Positions 10,482 to 22,180 of a stretch of DNA of 64,000 nt are shown here, one piece after another (position 1 is the first letter of the stretch; every line of letters begins with the position of its first letter). The DNA is from Actinostola sp. cb2023 (Eukaryota; Cnidaria; Anthozoa; Actiniaria; Actinostolidae): positions 91,998 through 155,997 of the forward strand of contig JAUJYZ010000844.1 of the NCBI GenBank assembly GCA_033675265.1, read 5' to 3'. Position numbers and translations under genes: made by a program. The notes below the pieces were generated by a model that was given only the letters and a program-made list of their open reading frames with translations, searched no databases and was not told the origin of the DNA.

Positions 10482-12620
10482 GTGCCAGTCTCCGTAAAAG
10501 CGGTCCACGCGATTTCGGTCGGTAAATAGATTTCCCTCAAACTTTTCTCAGAAAACTATCTTGGTTCATAAGTAAACGTAACGACTTTGGTTTTTGGAAA
10601 TACCTCAAAATGAATTTTTTACAGCTCACAACTCCCACAGCTTGAAAAGTGCTAAATTTACGCATGGCGAGTATCGAAAATTGCACAAGTTGATGAGCCT
10701 GCCGCTCGGAAACCACTACACACCAGAACAAATCCTTATTTTTCCTGAATTCAGTGGTCCTTATATTGTATAAAACAGAGAGTTTTGTGATTGCCAATGA
10801 GACAGAAACATTCAAGAAAATAATAATTATTGGCACCCGTTTTATGACTTTTTGAATACACGCCGAAGTACCCCGTCTTCAGTGACCGATATTTCTCAAG
10901 TCCAGACCGGAACACTCTAAATATTCATTGGGATCAGTTCAACAAAGGATAAGGAGCGTGAAAGCATAAAAATACCTTGCACTTTTTATCTACCTTTTCC
11001 ACAGTGGCTTCGAACTTTCGGTGCTTTTACCAAAATGGCACACCAGTTATGCAAATTAGATGAACGAATGAATTATGTTTATTGTAATAGAAACGTTGTT
11101 ATTTTCTTAGATTTCACTGTTTTACTAGTATATACGCATTATATAATACTTTTTACGGTTTAAGTTGCGATAAAGTGGCGAAAACCTAACAATCAAAGTC
11201 TGGCAACTCTGTCGAAATTGTGCCGGGCACAGATTATGCAAATTATGTTGTTTTAACAAACCATCAATTTTATGAGAACTTTCTTTCTGTTTACATACTA
11301 AGTATCAACGTTTTCAACATAAAAAAAAAAACATGTATTATCTAAATATTGAAGTTATTCGGACCATATCAATATAACGGATCAATCTTGGTTTTAAAAG
11401 CCGCATTGAAATCGACAAGTTGATAACAATTCGTGACGATTCGTGACCTTATAACTGAAGCCGATTAGATGTTCGATGTTTTTTTTGTGGTGTTATACCT
11501 TGCTGCCAGTAATAGAGGGTGCTTAATAGCGCATAGGTTCGACTGCAGACGAAACATCATGTCGTTCTTCAGTATGTCCCATTTTAGAATTTCCCCCCTA
11601 AAACGGCTGGAAATCGAGCCGATCAGTTACGTAACATCACTCCGTACCTTTTAATAATAATAATAAACTGCCGTAATAATAAATAATTGTACTTCCATAT
11701 GACAGAGAGGAGTGACCTAAGTAACATATTGAAAATTCCACAAAATCCCATACTAAAGAAACATCCCAAAATTTGAATTAAATATTTTCATGCCTCACCA
11801 CAGGGTTCCCACATCATAAAAATCACAAAAGATATTATTTCGAAATGATTTTCGAAGTTTTTCAGATTACAAGTGTCTGAGAATGATAAAACTAGTTTGA
11901 CAACTTTGATATTGGTCTTTTTGAGTAAAAACAAACAGGAGTTTTAGAGGGGAGGGGTAGGGAATTAACTCAGTGGTAAACTCTTATAAATAACCACAAA
12001 TTGGCTCTTGAAATTGATAACCTCAGATCACTGGCTTCAGAGTGAGGAGCTCGAGGCCAGGACATGGGTGCTGGCGGCAGGTCAGTTCCAATCGGAAGAA
12101 GCTTTCCAAATCTCTAAAAATCCGATTTTGAAATGTTTTGCTAAAAAAACATAGGTGCTTTCTTTGAAGATATGCAACCATTCCATGGCCTTTCAACTGA
12201 ATGGTTACAGCAGCCATATTTCAAAGACAACTTTAACCTGTTGGTAAGTAGTCAAGAACATGGAATAGAACTTATAGATAGTTATCGTTATAATTTGGTT
12301 ATAATGTGGGATACTGTACGTAGCTGACCGGCAGTCAGGAGCAACATAAAGCATATCATCCCGAGGGAGACTTTTCATAATAGAGAGAAGGGATTTGCTC
12401 GTCGACATTTTGAAAATGGCGAACACCTGCTTGAAAGGTATACCTGACTATAGTACTGGTAGGCGTGGCAAACAAAATATGTCGTTCTATGATGCTTTAA
12501 TTGGTATCAGATCACGAATTTCGACGTGCATCCCCGCTCTTTTGACAAGTGAGCCCTCCCGGGAATAGCATCATTTTTTATCATATTTATACCAAATCAA
12601 TACGAGTGTTATCTTGTTTT
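10482..12620. other. Intergenic, no gene supported
   Basis: AT-rich. A 99-codon minus frame (10537-10836) and a 64-codon minus frame (12023-12217) show no recognised motif or supporting splice structure. No strong inverted or tandem repeat was noticed. Confidence 0.4.
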
Positions 12621-12720
12621 CTTGTTTGACATGTTTGTCTTTTATAACACAACTGTTCTAAATATTGTTTGCGCCTGTTTCCAATCAAATGAATATACTA
12701 TTGTTTATGTATTATCGATG

Positions 12721-14600
12721 GAGCCTACAAGACAAGACATTGGACCAGCGAGACCAGTCTTCCAAGGCAGGGGAAATAAAAGACGATTGATAGCTGTACG
12801 AGATGCTTTCTATTTTGTGCCCCTTAAAGAGACTCTGTCTATCTTTCTATCTGACGATGAAATGCAGAAATTGCTATACGAAACCCCTACATATAGGTCA
12901 GATGATAAGCTGGAATACATTGCAGATGGTGCTCTTTTTCAAACTCATCCCATTATTTCTGTGAACGCTAGGTCACTACAGCTAGACGTTATAGAGCGAT
13001 GAAGTGGAATTAGTAAATGCCATTGGAAACTCTGTAAAGAAGCATAAATTACTGATGGTTTATTATACCTTTCACAATACATGTATACCGAAAGAATAGT
13101 CGCAGCAAAGTATCTGCCATAAATCTTTATGCTGTAATCAAATCTGAGGATGTCAAGAAATATGGATTTGATGCTGTAATACAGCCTCTTGCATGTTATG
13201 GAACTAAAACAGCTGTCCAAGGAGGATTCCACAATTGAGGTTGGTGGTTGCAATTTTCCAGCCCAAGTTGTTCTGATGTCTTATATTGGTGACACTCCTG
13301 CAGCTAACCAAGCTGGAGGTTTCAAGGAAGGCGTTGGAGGGGCGTTTCGCAAATGCAGACACTGTGAATGCGACTGATGAAGATACCATGCAGGAATATG
13401 TCTTAGAAGACCAATTTCAAATGCGTACCATTGACCGTCATCTGCGGCAATGCCAGACCGTCAACAGTGCAGCAACTGAGGCCTTGGCCGAACACTACAA
13501 GACAACGTATGGTATCAATCGAAAAAGCATATTGTGCGAGGCGCCTATCTTTGATATTTGCCAACAGATTCCCCCTGATATCATGCATATTCTGCTCGAA
13601 GGCGTCGTTCCGTACACTATAAATCTTGTCCTTTATTATTTCATTTACGAAAGTAAGTCACTGACGTTGGACGAACTGAACAACAAAGTACGTGGATTTT
13701 TAAATTATAATTATGAACAAAGTAAGAGCAAACCTAATACAGTGCAACAAGACCAATTGAGTGACAAAGAAAAAACATTGAAACAGAATGCCGACCAAAC
13801 ACATGTCTTGTTTCGCTTATTGCCTTTTTTCATACTGGAAAAAAATGATATCAACGACGAACACTGGCACCTATACAGACTTCTACTAACAATAACCAGC
13901 ATTTCATTTGCAAGTATCGTCAGTGTAGAAACAGTTGCAAAGCTAAAATCCCTAATTGCAGATTATTTAACACTCTACAAGGATATCTATCCAAACGATA
14001 CAGTTAAATCAAAACAACTTTACATGATCCACTTCCCACGATTCTTTTTGGCTTTAGGCCCTCTAGTTAATCTTTGGGTCATGCGGTTTGAGGCGAAACA
14101 GAGATATTTTAAAGGATTAGGAAAAGTTGCCAACTACAAGAACATTTCTTACTCTTGTAAAACAACACCAGAAGAGGGCATGCGCAGACATAATATCTCG
14201 CTCATTGTTCAACGACGTATTTGAAAAGGGGCCTACGAAACCACTCGAGCCAGTGGAGCTGGCAATTCAAACTACTGAGACTATTTGCACACAAATATCG
14301 CCAGACCGCGCAGAGGCTAATACCATCCACAAGTGTACTTGGATTTCATATTATGGTTCGAAATATGTTGTCAAAGAATGTGTACTTGTTATCGAAGCGA
14401 ATGAAGATGGTCTTCCACAGTTTGGGGAATTGCAATGTATTTATCTGATCAATAGTACATTCGTAGTGTTTGCTGTGATAGGTCTTGAAACTGTTTCTTT
14501 TAACGAAGACTTGAATTCCTACGAAGTGAAGCATATATTGCTTGTGCACTGTCCTATATCGTCCCACAACACCTACCTTCCCCTGAACCACTACACATAA
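12721..14600 (+). pseudogene. DDE-transposase-like metazoan gene family, frameshifted copy
   Basis: The reading frame begins near MEPTRQDIGPARP (12721) and runs to GALFQTHPIISVNARSLQLD. It then shifts several times between ~12990 and 13400 (fragments with KKYGFDAVIQPL and ANQAGGFKEGVGGAFRKCRH), followed by a long frame to 14224. That frame has YGINRKSILCEAPIFD, the PPDIMHILLEGVVPYTINLV motif, LFRLLPFF and LGPLVNLWVMRFEAKQRYFK. After one more shift, 14200-14600 gives YVVKECVLV and LETVSFNEDLNSYEVKHI. The order matches a large uncharacterised metazoan family whose PDIMHxLLEGV segment resembles the TNP2/CACTA-type DDE core; a transposase origin is inferred. At least four frameshifts plus in-frame stops mark it as dead. 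An upstream zinc-finger part was not found. Confidence 0.75.
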
Positions 14601-14880
14601 CAAATTTCAGAGGTCAAAAATTCATTTGCCAGAGAGGACATCTTGAGGATATCTGCAGCTAGGTGACCGAGTTTTATACTGATAGTCCTTGACGTATAAA
14701 ATTAAAGGAAAACTATTTTGTGCACATAAAGAAATAAAAAGGAAATCCTGGAACTTTAAAGAACTATCAGAAAAACTGAATGGTATGTACCCGGAAGTCC
14801 ATTGTCAAGTATGTTAAGGCCAAGCCTATCAAAACGAGGCGGCTAAGACTATTTTCTTTCGCTGTTGTCTTCTGATTGTT

Positions 14881-14881
14881 G

Positions 14882-14919
<38 letters not shown>
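14881..14919. repeat. (ATT)n microsatellite
   Basis: About 39 bp of uninterrupted ATT repeats, ending 5 bp before the target duplication of the next element. Confidence 0.95.
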
Positions 14920-15481
14920 TCCAGTTCACACGGCTGTTTCAAATGAGCGAATCGGGTATGTATCGATTTGCCATGCGCGAGAGTCTCCCACCGAGAATAG
15001 GACTGTTAATATTTTACTATCTCTAAATAAGGAGTAGTTCACTAAAAATCCAATGCGTTAGTTGGGCGCAATTAGATCTAACGACATGACAAATGTAAAT
15101 GTGTTCAAATGGTCTTTTGAGATACATGAATGACCTACCTGTGGGCTAACATCGAGAAATTGCTATAAATATCCGATGGAATTGAGTTATGATGTTTTAT
15201 TTTGCCGGTAAGCATGATTCGTGTGTAATTATTGCCATACTAAGTACTCTCAAGCCAGTATTTCTTTCCAATGCAATAACTGTTAAGCAATGCCTCTATG
15301 TTATCCCACAGAAGAAGAATACAGAATATATTTTGAAGCAAAAAAAATACTATTGCTACGGTCAGTTTCTCGTGATCTATGCGCCACGAAATACAGAATG
15401 ATGTTTTGATGGCCGACTCGAAATCGCGAAGGAATACTCTGTTGATACTTTATTACCCTGGTTCCAGAGGCTTTGTCAAAC

Positions 15482-15633
15482 TCTATAATACGATGTTTGT
15501 ATCCCGCGAGAAAGAAAACAAAGCCTCTGGTCGCAGCCGTCGTAACGGCTGCGACCAGAGGCCCTTATTTCCTTTCTCGCTGCTTCGCAGCTCGTGGGAG
15601 GCCGCTTCGCGGCGTACAAACATCGTATTATAG
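15482..15633. repeat. Foldback with nested 40-bp hairpin
   Basis: CTATAATACGATGTTTGTA (15482) pairs with TACAAACATCGTATTATAG ending near 15632. Between them the perfect hairpin GCCTCTGGTCGCAGCCG / CGGCTGCGACCAGAGGC (15522-15561) is followed by GC-rich TTCGCAG/GCTTCGCGGC motifs. Immediately upstream TACCCTGGTTCCAGAGG (15454) matches the terminus of the 52960-53603 element. Confidence 0.85.
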
Positions 15634-15743
15634 TTAACGGCTAGCTAGACGAATACACTAATATATAAGCTTTTAATACTATGTATATGACGAACCAAAA
15701 ATAATAATACCAAAAATAATAGAGAAAATATATGTACACGTAC

Positions 15744-15923
15744 TTTATTTACAAATATTTACAAAAAGATGATCGACATAATACATTTCTTATCCTCACG
15801 AATCACTCTCGTAGTCCAGTGTCACTTCGTTGTCTGTCTGGTCGAGTTCCTCTGGGAGGCCGAGTTGATTTTGGACGTATCTGAGTTCTTCTTCACCGAA
15901 TTCCTCACACAATCGGTTTTTCG
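15744..15923 (-). CDS. 3'-terminal exon of an unrecognised protein, with poly(A) signal
   Basis: On the minus strand an acceptor-like TTCTTTGAG at ~15924 is followed by ~42 codons without a stop, reading KNRLCEEFGEEELRYV and ending EELDQTDNEVTLDYESDS before TGA at 15796-15798. About 47 bases downstream is AATAAA (15749-15744). The acidic, clearly non-random C-terminus plus the AATAAA support a genuine last exon. It lies inside the TTCA-flanked element 14929-16096, so it may be the 3' end of that element's own gene whose upstream exons were deleted. I do not recognise the family. Upstream exons could not be identified. Confidence 0.45.
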
Positions 15924-16095
15924 CTCAAAGAATTAGTTTAAGCAACATATTCTTTTTTTAAACCCTACTTTCCTTGCTGTTGTTGTTCCTCGCATAACTC
16001 GCTGTGTCCGCCAAAATTAATTAGTAATTCTATCCTTTGATAATCGCAACGATACATTTGGTCAGCGGACTAAAAATGCCGTTTGAAACAGCCGT

Positions 16096-17766
16096 GTTCA
16101 TGAACTACACAAGATTCAGATTTTGGAATAACAACTTTATTTTAAAGTGGTCACGTGATCTCCAGCCTCACTTCTATGTTGATTCAAACTTTGAAGTAAA
16201 ATGGGCTAATGCATAATTCATGTGCAGACTAAGTAATACATAGAGTTTTGTTTCAACGTATCAGAGGTATGAAAATCTGCCCTCATCGCTGGGAAACTAA
16301 TGTTCGCTAAGGAGATATTTTCGAAAATAGGTCACGTGGCTTGATCAGTTCAATCAGATTAAAGTAAACATACAGTCATTCTCAGAAAGGTTGTTCAGAT
16401 GAAAAGACTACAATTCTACAATAAAGTCACGTGATTCATTATGTAATCAATTTCCTTGCATGGAATTTCAAGTTGAGATGCAAAAGTACACGGTATTGTG
16501 AGAAATGAATGTAATGCCGCTGGTATCAACTCGCAGTTCCGCGCGCAGAAATTCAAAACATAATGAATCACGTGACTTTATTGTAGTTTTGTAGTCTTTT
16601 CATCTGGACAACCTTTTTGAGAACGACTGAGTACTGTATATGTAATCGGCATAGCAGTGACCCGTGAGCGATGAGGGCAGATATTTTCATACCTCTGATA
16701 CATGGAAACAAAATTTATGTATTACTAAGTCTCGGTACGTGAAATGAGTTCATAGTTAGTTCTTAGTACTTAATTCTTAACTTTATTATTGAATTAGATT
16801 ATAATATACTGTATATTAGTATACAGTAGGTACATGAAATGAGTTCATAGTTAGTTCTTACTACTTAATTCTTAACTTTATTATGTAATTAGATTATTAT
16901 ATACTGTATATTAGTATACAGTAGGTACATGAAATGAGTTCATAGTTAGTTCTTAGTACTTTTATGAACTTTATTATTTAATTAGATTATTATATACTGT
17001 ATATTAGTATACAGTAGGTACATGAAATGAGTTCATAGTTAGTTCTTAGTACTTTTATGAACTTTATTATGTAATTAGATATACATGTACTGTATATTAG
17101 TATACAGTAGGTACATGAAATGAGTTCATAGTTAGTTCTTAGTACTTTTATGAACTTTATTATGTAATTAGATATACATGTACTGTATATTAGTATACAG
17201 TAGGTACATGAAATGAGTTCATAGTTAGTTCTTAGTACTTTTATGAACTTTATTATGTAATTAGATATACATGTACTGTATATTAGTATACAGTAGGTAC
17301 ATGAAATGAGTTCATAGTTAGTTCTTAGTACTTTTATGAACTTTATTATGTAATTAGATTATTATATACTGTATATTAGTATACAGTAGGTACATGAAAT
17401 GAGTTCATAGTTAGTTCTTAGTACTTTTATGAACTTTATTATGTAATTAGATATACATGTACTGTATATTAGTATACAGTAGGTACATGAAATGAGTTCA
17501 TAGTTAGTTCTTAGTACTTTTATGAACTTTATTATGTAATTAGATATACATGTACTGCACGTTCGTATTTTGAACGTGAGCTCAGTTCGTGCTCCTGGAC
17601 GACACGTGTCGAAATAAACTATTGTATTCTACATGAATTATCGATTGGCCCGGCATTTTACTTCAAAGTTTAAATCAACATAGATCGAAGTGAGGCTGGA
17701 GGTCACGTGACCACTTTATCCGAAAAGTTGCTATTCCAAAATATGAATCTTCTGGAGTTCATTAAC
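16096..17766. mobile_element. Large foldback element split by a tandem array
   Basis: The left arm from GTTCATGAAC (16096) through AGTGGTCACGTGATCTCCAG, GAGGTATGAAAATCTGCCCT and AATAAAGTCACGTGATTCAT is mirrored on the right up to GTTCATTAAC (17766). The centre of symmetry is near 16500. The right arm is interrupted between ~16730 and ~17570 by the 93-bp array. The arms carry several GTCACGTGA palindromes (E-box-like). No coding sequence. Confidence 0.88.
16735..17570. repeat. 93-bp tandem repeat, ~9 copies
   Basis: The unit starts GTACATGAAATGAGTTCATA and contains AGTTCTTAGTACTTTTATGA and the hairpin TACTGTATATTAGTATACAGTA. Spacing is 93-95 bp (starts at 16735, 16830, 16925, 17018, 17111, 17204 and on). 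First copies are 95 bp and the most diverged; central copies are near-identical, suggesting recent amplification. Confidence 0.95.
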
Positions 17767-19690
17767 TCCACAAAGTGTGGGGTTTTCAACAAAACAGAAG
17801 ACAACTGAACAGCGATAACAAAATGGCATTTTCCTCGTTTTGGTGATTGATAGTCCTGGCTTCCTTTACACGAATTAACTGAGAGACCTTACGCAACAGG
17901 ACGACGACGTCGAGGACGACGAATTCAATATAAATTCGAATCAAGTGTTTTGTTGTTTATTATTATTTTCAAAAATAGCGTTATTGTTTAATTTATGTGT
18001 CGTCGTCGTCCATTCCGTCTTGATGCGTATTAGGTCCCTACCACAGGCAGCCCAAGCGCTATTCATGTGTGCTTTTTTGGAAATGTACCGTATTTACGCG
18101 ATTAAACGTCCCCGGCGTTTATTTGATACTCGCCGGGCCCCGGTGATTATTTTTGCGGGGTATTTTTATGTCACTTTTGAAACGTTACTCTATTTTAATT
18201 GTCAGTTAATTGTAGTAATTGTATTTTTAATATAATATTTGTAGTGTACATTTTCCATTTTTTACCCGTGCCGTACGGTGTATTTACAATCACACTTTCT
18301 GTTACTAACAATTCCAAGTTTCTCTGCATTTTTCTAATTCACTTATTTGTTGAAATAGTGGTCTTAGAAACCATGGCCAGTAGTCATGACCCCAACTATA
18401 GCACCTTTAGGGAGGGGAGGGGTGGTCTCTAGACAATACATTATGTTAGCAAATCGCGACATTGTTGTGTTGTTCACCGTGTCTGCATGCAAAGTTTACC
18501 ACGATTCGAGTACTGCCGTTCATTAACGTGAACAGCACAGACAGGTTTTGTCGCGATTTATTAACACATATACCCCACATTTATAATACATCAACACTGA
18601 ACAGTATACGTATATCCACAGCATATGAAGACAACATACATTTAGAGTGAATATTAGTAATAGCAGGGGAAAATAGATAGATCAACGGTATTTCCGAATT
18701 CTCGGACATTTCAACAAAAAATTCAGCCAACTCATTTTGATTGTCACTTGAATTTGCTTCACCGCTATGTTTTTGCTTAGTCACCCATTTCGGGTGACTA
18801 ACTTATACTTCATTGCAAAATCGTTGTCGGGTTGAAATCACGAATCATAGAAGCAAGGACCGCAAGGATGGATGGGAAATCAGTTCATGACCCACACTCA
18901 TTCATGTAGATCAATGAAATGTTCTCGTATTATTTTACGATATATATATGAGTTATTTAGCAAAAATACTACAAGTCTGGATGAAAAGGTCGATCATTTT
19001 ACAATGGTATTTGAGAGTTTCAACTTCCCAGAATTCCTTTTGGTCAAAGCTTTCATGATTTTTAACCCAACAACGATTATGCAATTAGCTCAGATATTAA
19101 TTGGAGTTGTTCGCAGAGACGGGATTAACTTAGTCTCCCTTAGTCTCCCTCGCAGCCGTTCCGGAGATCGGCCGAATTTATCATCGCTGGTTCGGCTCGG
19201 TTCGGCACGTGTTCCGAAGAAAGTTCGTTGAAACCGAATACGTGGAATGTTAAAGCTGATGGTTCCACGGCTAGTCACAAGCAAGGTTGACTTCGAATTG
19301 AGTTCAATTCACGACTTTAAAAGCGAGTAGGTCAGTGATGAACCGATTGAATGTGTGCTAGGGGAATGTGAGAAAGGGATTATGTGAAAAAATCGCGAAC
19401 ATTTCGAATTTGTGTACGTTTTTCGAGGCCTCGAAGATCGCCGTAGCCACGATTCGGCGTCCGTAGTTTCCAGCCTTCTCTTCCTTTACAGGTTAGGGGA
19501 GAAAAAAATTAAAAACGGCCTAAAACGCAAAACTAACACATCAGGGCAATAGAACAGTAAATTATCAACGCTGTGGTGAATTTTCAGTCCTTTATTGACA
19601 ACGTAAGTGCCATTATACGTTATTTTGTAATTCTACATACATTCTCTACAATTATTCACAAGATCACAGCTTGGGCTGCCTGTGATCTAA
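17767..19690. other. Intergenic with repeat tips, no gene supported
   Basis: Contains CACAGGCAGCCCAAGC at 18042 and the inverse GCTTGGGCTGCCTGTG ending at 19684 (possible ends of one 1.64-kb element, no matching flanks), and CCGTATTTACGCGATTAAACG at ~18089 next to an imperfect CCGGCG/CGCCGG palindrome. Open frames of 60-120 codons show no recognisable motifs. Confidence 0.4.
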
Positions 19691-20270
19691 AGTGTAAAAT
19701 TGATAATTTATTTAATAATAAATAATAATAATATAAATAATGTACATACATATATAAATTTGACGATTACTATTTAATTATGAAATGATTGGACAATTAT
19801 ATAATTTAATAAATAAATTCAATAAATAAATTCTTCATGCCTAAATCTGATCATTGAGGATTCTTTAACGAAACTTATGGATTTAATTATGTCCTTATTG
19901 TTTTTAAGTTTGACTTTGAATGATTCCACGCTAGGACTGTTTCTGATGGAGTCAGGAAGTGCATTCCATGCTAGAGCAGCTCTGTGTCTGAAAGATAGTC
20001 TACCAATTTCAGTTCTTGGGCTTGGAAGTTCAATGTTCATTGTTTTCCTTAAGTTGTAAGATGTATTCTTCTTCTTTATCAGATTATTCAAAGCTTTAAT
20101 GTTAGATCCATGATAGGCTTTGTAAGTAGAGTATACTTTGTAAGTAGAGTATACTTTGCAGTTTGTGTAGCTTGAATACGCGCTCAAGCCAAGGCAGTGG
20201 AGCTTAGATTTAAGCTTATTTAGTCTCCTTGATTTTAAACTGAAATTACCCTCAGCGCGGGGTTCCTGAA
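19691..20270 (-). pseudogene. 5'-truncated non-LTR retrotransposon: reverse transcriptase C-terminus and 3' tail
   Basis: The minus-strand frame ending at 19819 has LNNLIKKKNTSYNLR, then ELPSPRTEIGRLSFRHRAAL, AWNALPDSIRNSPSVESFK and VKLK. That is the typical C-terminal block of LINE-type ORF2 proteins (Y-L-R ... P ... G ... F ... WN-LP ... S ... FK). The frame is open from 20328, but the part before ~20270 has the composition of neighbouring foldback DNA, so truncation near there is likely. A duplicated YSTYK segment comes from an 18-bp tandem duplication near 20110-20150. After the stop the sequence becomes an A/T-rich tail of TTATTATTAAATAAATT type ending near 19690. No finger, palm or endonuclease domains remain. 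Confidence 0.75.
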
Positions 20271-20347
20271 GGAACGACCGACCGAGGAGCTCTGGGTACG
20301 AGAATGACGACCGCCATGTTAAGCTCACATGTCACGCACCACAACAC

Positions 20348-20533
20348 GGAAAACACTAGATAGCAATGACCTAAACCAGGTCAAGATTTGACTAACAATA
20401 GGAACTATTGTACAACAATAGGAACTATTGTTAGATATGCCTCGTTCTACAAAGGACATGTCTTTGTAGAACGAGGCATCTATTGTTATTCAAATCTTGA
20501 CCTGGTTTAGGTCATTGCTATCTAGTGTTTTCC
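20348..20533. mobile_element. Mutator-like MITE, copy 2, 9-bp TSD
   Basis: Near-identical to 4839-5024, with the same GGAAAACACTAGAT termini and inner GACATGTC-centred hairpin. The arms are better matched (CAATGACCTAAACCAGGTCA / TGACCTGGTTTAGGTCATTG). Flanks CCACAACAC (20339-20347) and CCACAGCAC (20534-20542) match at 8 of 9 positions, giving independent support for the element ends. Confidence 0.9.
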
Positions 20534-20539
20534 CCACAG

Positions 20540-20553
20540 CACAGGCAGCCCAA
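20540..20553 (+). repeat. CACAGGCAGCCCAA terminal motif
   Basis: This motif and its following ~25 bp (CCATTGCTTTTGAGGCTATT) match the minus strand of 59833-59870. Related copies are listed under findings. It is probably the tip of a transposon family. Confidence 0.6.
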
Positions 20554-20616
20554 CCATTGCTTTTGAGGCTATTCACAATACTCGCAAATGAAGCGCGAGG
20601 TGTATTTACACCAAAT

Positions 20617-21276
20617 CTCGTCCCCAGAGCCCACGTTCCTCTTGGTCAGCACCGAAAAACGAGAGGCTCTGGCTGCAACCGATTTTAGTCTGAAAATCTC
20701 GGACCGGAAGTTTAAACTGCGCATGTTCCACAGGTAGCCCAAGCTGTGTATCAGTACATTATTCAGTAAGAGAATGTATGTGGATGTCAATAAAATCAAT
20801 AAGATAATACAGTTAAAATGAAATCCTCTATAAAGTCCTCTGTATCTTCTTCAATCATTTATTTATTGCCTGTGAAGATTTGAAGCGATTTGGACGAGAA
20901 TTGAGCGAGTTATAGCCATTTTAAATTAGCCCTTCTCTGGCCGTGAATTCAGTTCTAGAATCCTGTCCTTTTGATATCTTGTATTACAATACAAGTACTT
21001 CTAAAACTGCTTTCACAATAAAGATTAATATCTACTTGAGTCCTGTGTGTCATTTGTTTAGCGATTAGAATGGTTTTTAGCGAGTTTTGGGACGACAGCG
21101 TGTAGCTCTCGGGAGCTCCGTAAACATGGTAAACTCCGCCATTTTCTAACTAGTCAGTTTACTTCCGATCCTTCTATTGTTTTGCCAAACCAATCAGAAT
21201 GCTACAGAAATCGGTTGCAGCCAGAGCCTCTCGTTTCTCTGTGCTGACCAAGAAGAACGTGGGCTCTGGGGACGAG
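20617..21276. mobile_element. TIR element (CTCGTCCCCAGAGCC ends) between 16-bp direct repeats
   Basis: CTCGTCCCCAGAGCCCACGT at the left is inverted at the right (...GTGGGCTCTGGGGACGAG), with ~80-bp arms including GGTCAGCAC, CGAGAGGCTCTGGCTGCAAC and CGATTT. TGTATTTACACCAAAT occurs directly on both sides (20601-20616 and 21279-21294). A CACAGGTAGCCCAAGC motif lies inside at 20729. Noncoding interior. Confidence 0.75.
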
Positions 21277-21352
21277 ATTGTATTTACACCAAATAAGCAC
21301 GAATAAGTATGGAATGCGCATGGGTATGAATACTGGATTCCCCTGGAAGGAT

Positions 21353-21639
21353 TATAAATATCAACGAGCACTCCTTCTCAGCTCAGTCGCTCAGTCTTCA
21401 GATCAACGAGAGAGTAGTCGACAGTGGAACTCCGGTAGTTCCTTCAACACGAATTTCCCGACATGAACAGAGTACAATTTCCACAAGCACCACCAGCACC
21501 ACCAGTGGCACAAGCAGCACAAGCACAACCAGCGGCACAAACCGAACTACGTATACAGCATAACTACAACCAGTGGCCCAACGGCAGCACAAACGTAACA
21601 CAACCAGCACCGAGTGGCCGCAAGCAGTGTAGGCCGTGA
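21353..21639 (+). CDS. Short P/Q/A-rich ORF behind a TATA/initiator promoter
   Basis: TATAAATA at 21353-21360 is followed ~25-30 bp downstream by CTCAGTC initiator-like motifs. The first ATG after that, at 21463, opens 58 codons: MNRVQFPQAPPAPPVAQAAQ, further Q/A/P-rich sequence, ELRIQHNYNQWPNGSTNVTQ, then TGA at 21637-21639. GTAACA and GTGAGA near its end could be splice donors, so this may be exon 1 of a longer gene. The CAGCACCACCAGTGGCACAA-type repetition may merely be low complexity. An alternative is the 5' region of a retroelement. No downstream exon was found. Confidence 0.35.
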
Positions 21640-22003
21640 GACTACAAACGAGAAACTTAGAGGAGTATATATCGAGTTATGTCAATGTTGTTCGCCTAGC
21701 CGACAACTTAGCTATACATGTAAGGCTGCTATTGTGATATGCGTTGTTTAGCCGCTCACGGAAATAATTTGCTCTTTTTAGACTCGAGTGTGACTGCAGG
21801 GTATCGTCTATTTCCTGTAAGTTTGGTTATCTAATAAGCGTATTTACGGAGTAAATAGTTTATAGAACTAGTGAGTGTAAATTAGGCGAGGCCGGTCTCG
21901 TAGTTGTATAAACACAAGCAAACTTATGCGGAGTTGTCACGGAGAATAAGGCGGGGTGCGAGTAGATGACCACGTGCACGATAACGAGGAATAGTGAAAT
22001 GAA
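21640..22003. other. Unassigned sequence
   Basis: Mixed-composition sequence downstream of the small ORF, with no repeat or coding similarity seen. Confidence 0.4.
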
Positions 22004-22180
22004 ATGAATGGTCACGGTTATGCATGATGTTAAAATGTATTATTTGTGGAATGATTCCTTTGCGAGATGTTCAATGGATGACCACAAATACGGTTGAATA
22101 TTACCACGGAAATGCAATGAGTTTGAAGTTAAATGAAAAAATGAATGGTCACGGTTATGCATGATGTAAAAATAGGCAGT
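22004..22180. repeat. ~141-bp satellite, isolated 1.2 copies
   Basis: Contains TGAATGGTCACGGTTATGCA, TTATTTGTGGAATGATTCCT and GGATGACCACAAATACGGTT in the same order and orientation as the main array at 25621-26480, 3.4 kb downstream. Confidence 0.9.

Larger units (their letters stand above)
14929..16096. mobile_element. TIR element CACGGCTGTTTCAAA, TTCA-flanked
   Basis: CACGGCTGTTTCAAATGAG at the left end and ...GTTTGAAACAGCCGTG at the right end are inverted repeats of ~16 bp. TTCA lies directly outside each (14925-14928 and 16097-16100), a plausible 4-bp duplication. The interior holds a nested foldback (15482-15633) and a minus-strand terminal exon with polyadenylation signal (15744-15923). 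Superfamily not determined; probably a deletion derivative of a coding element. Confidence 0.7.

Noticed and set aside
12023..12217. 64-codon minus-strand frame with cysteines
   Set aside because: No homology recognised, no splice context; length is within chance for this composition.
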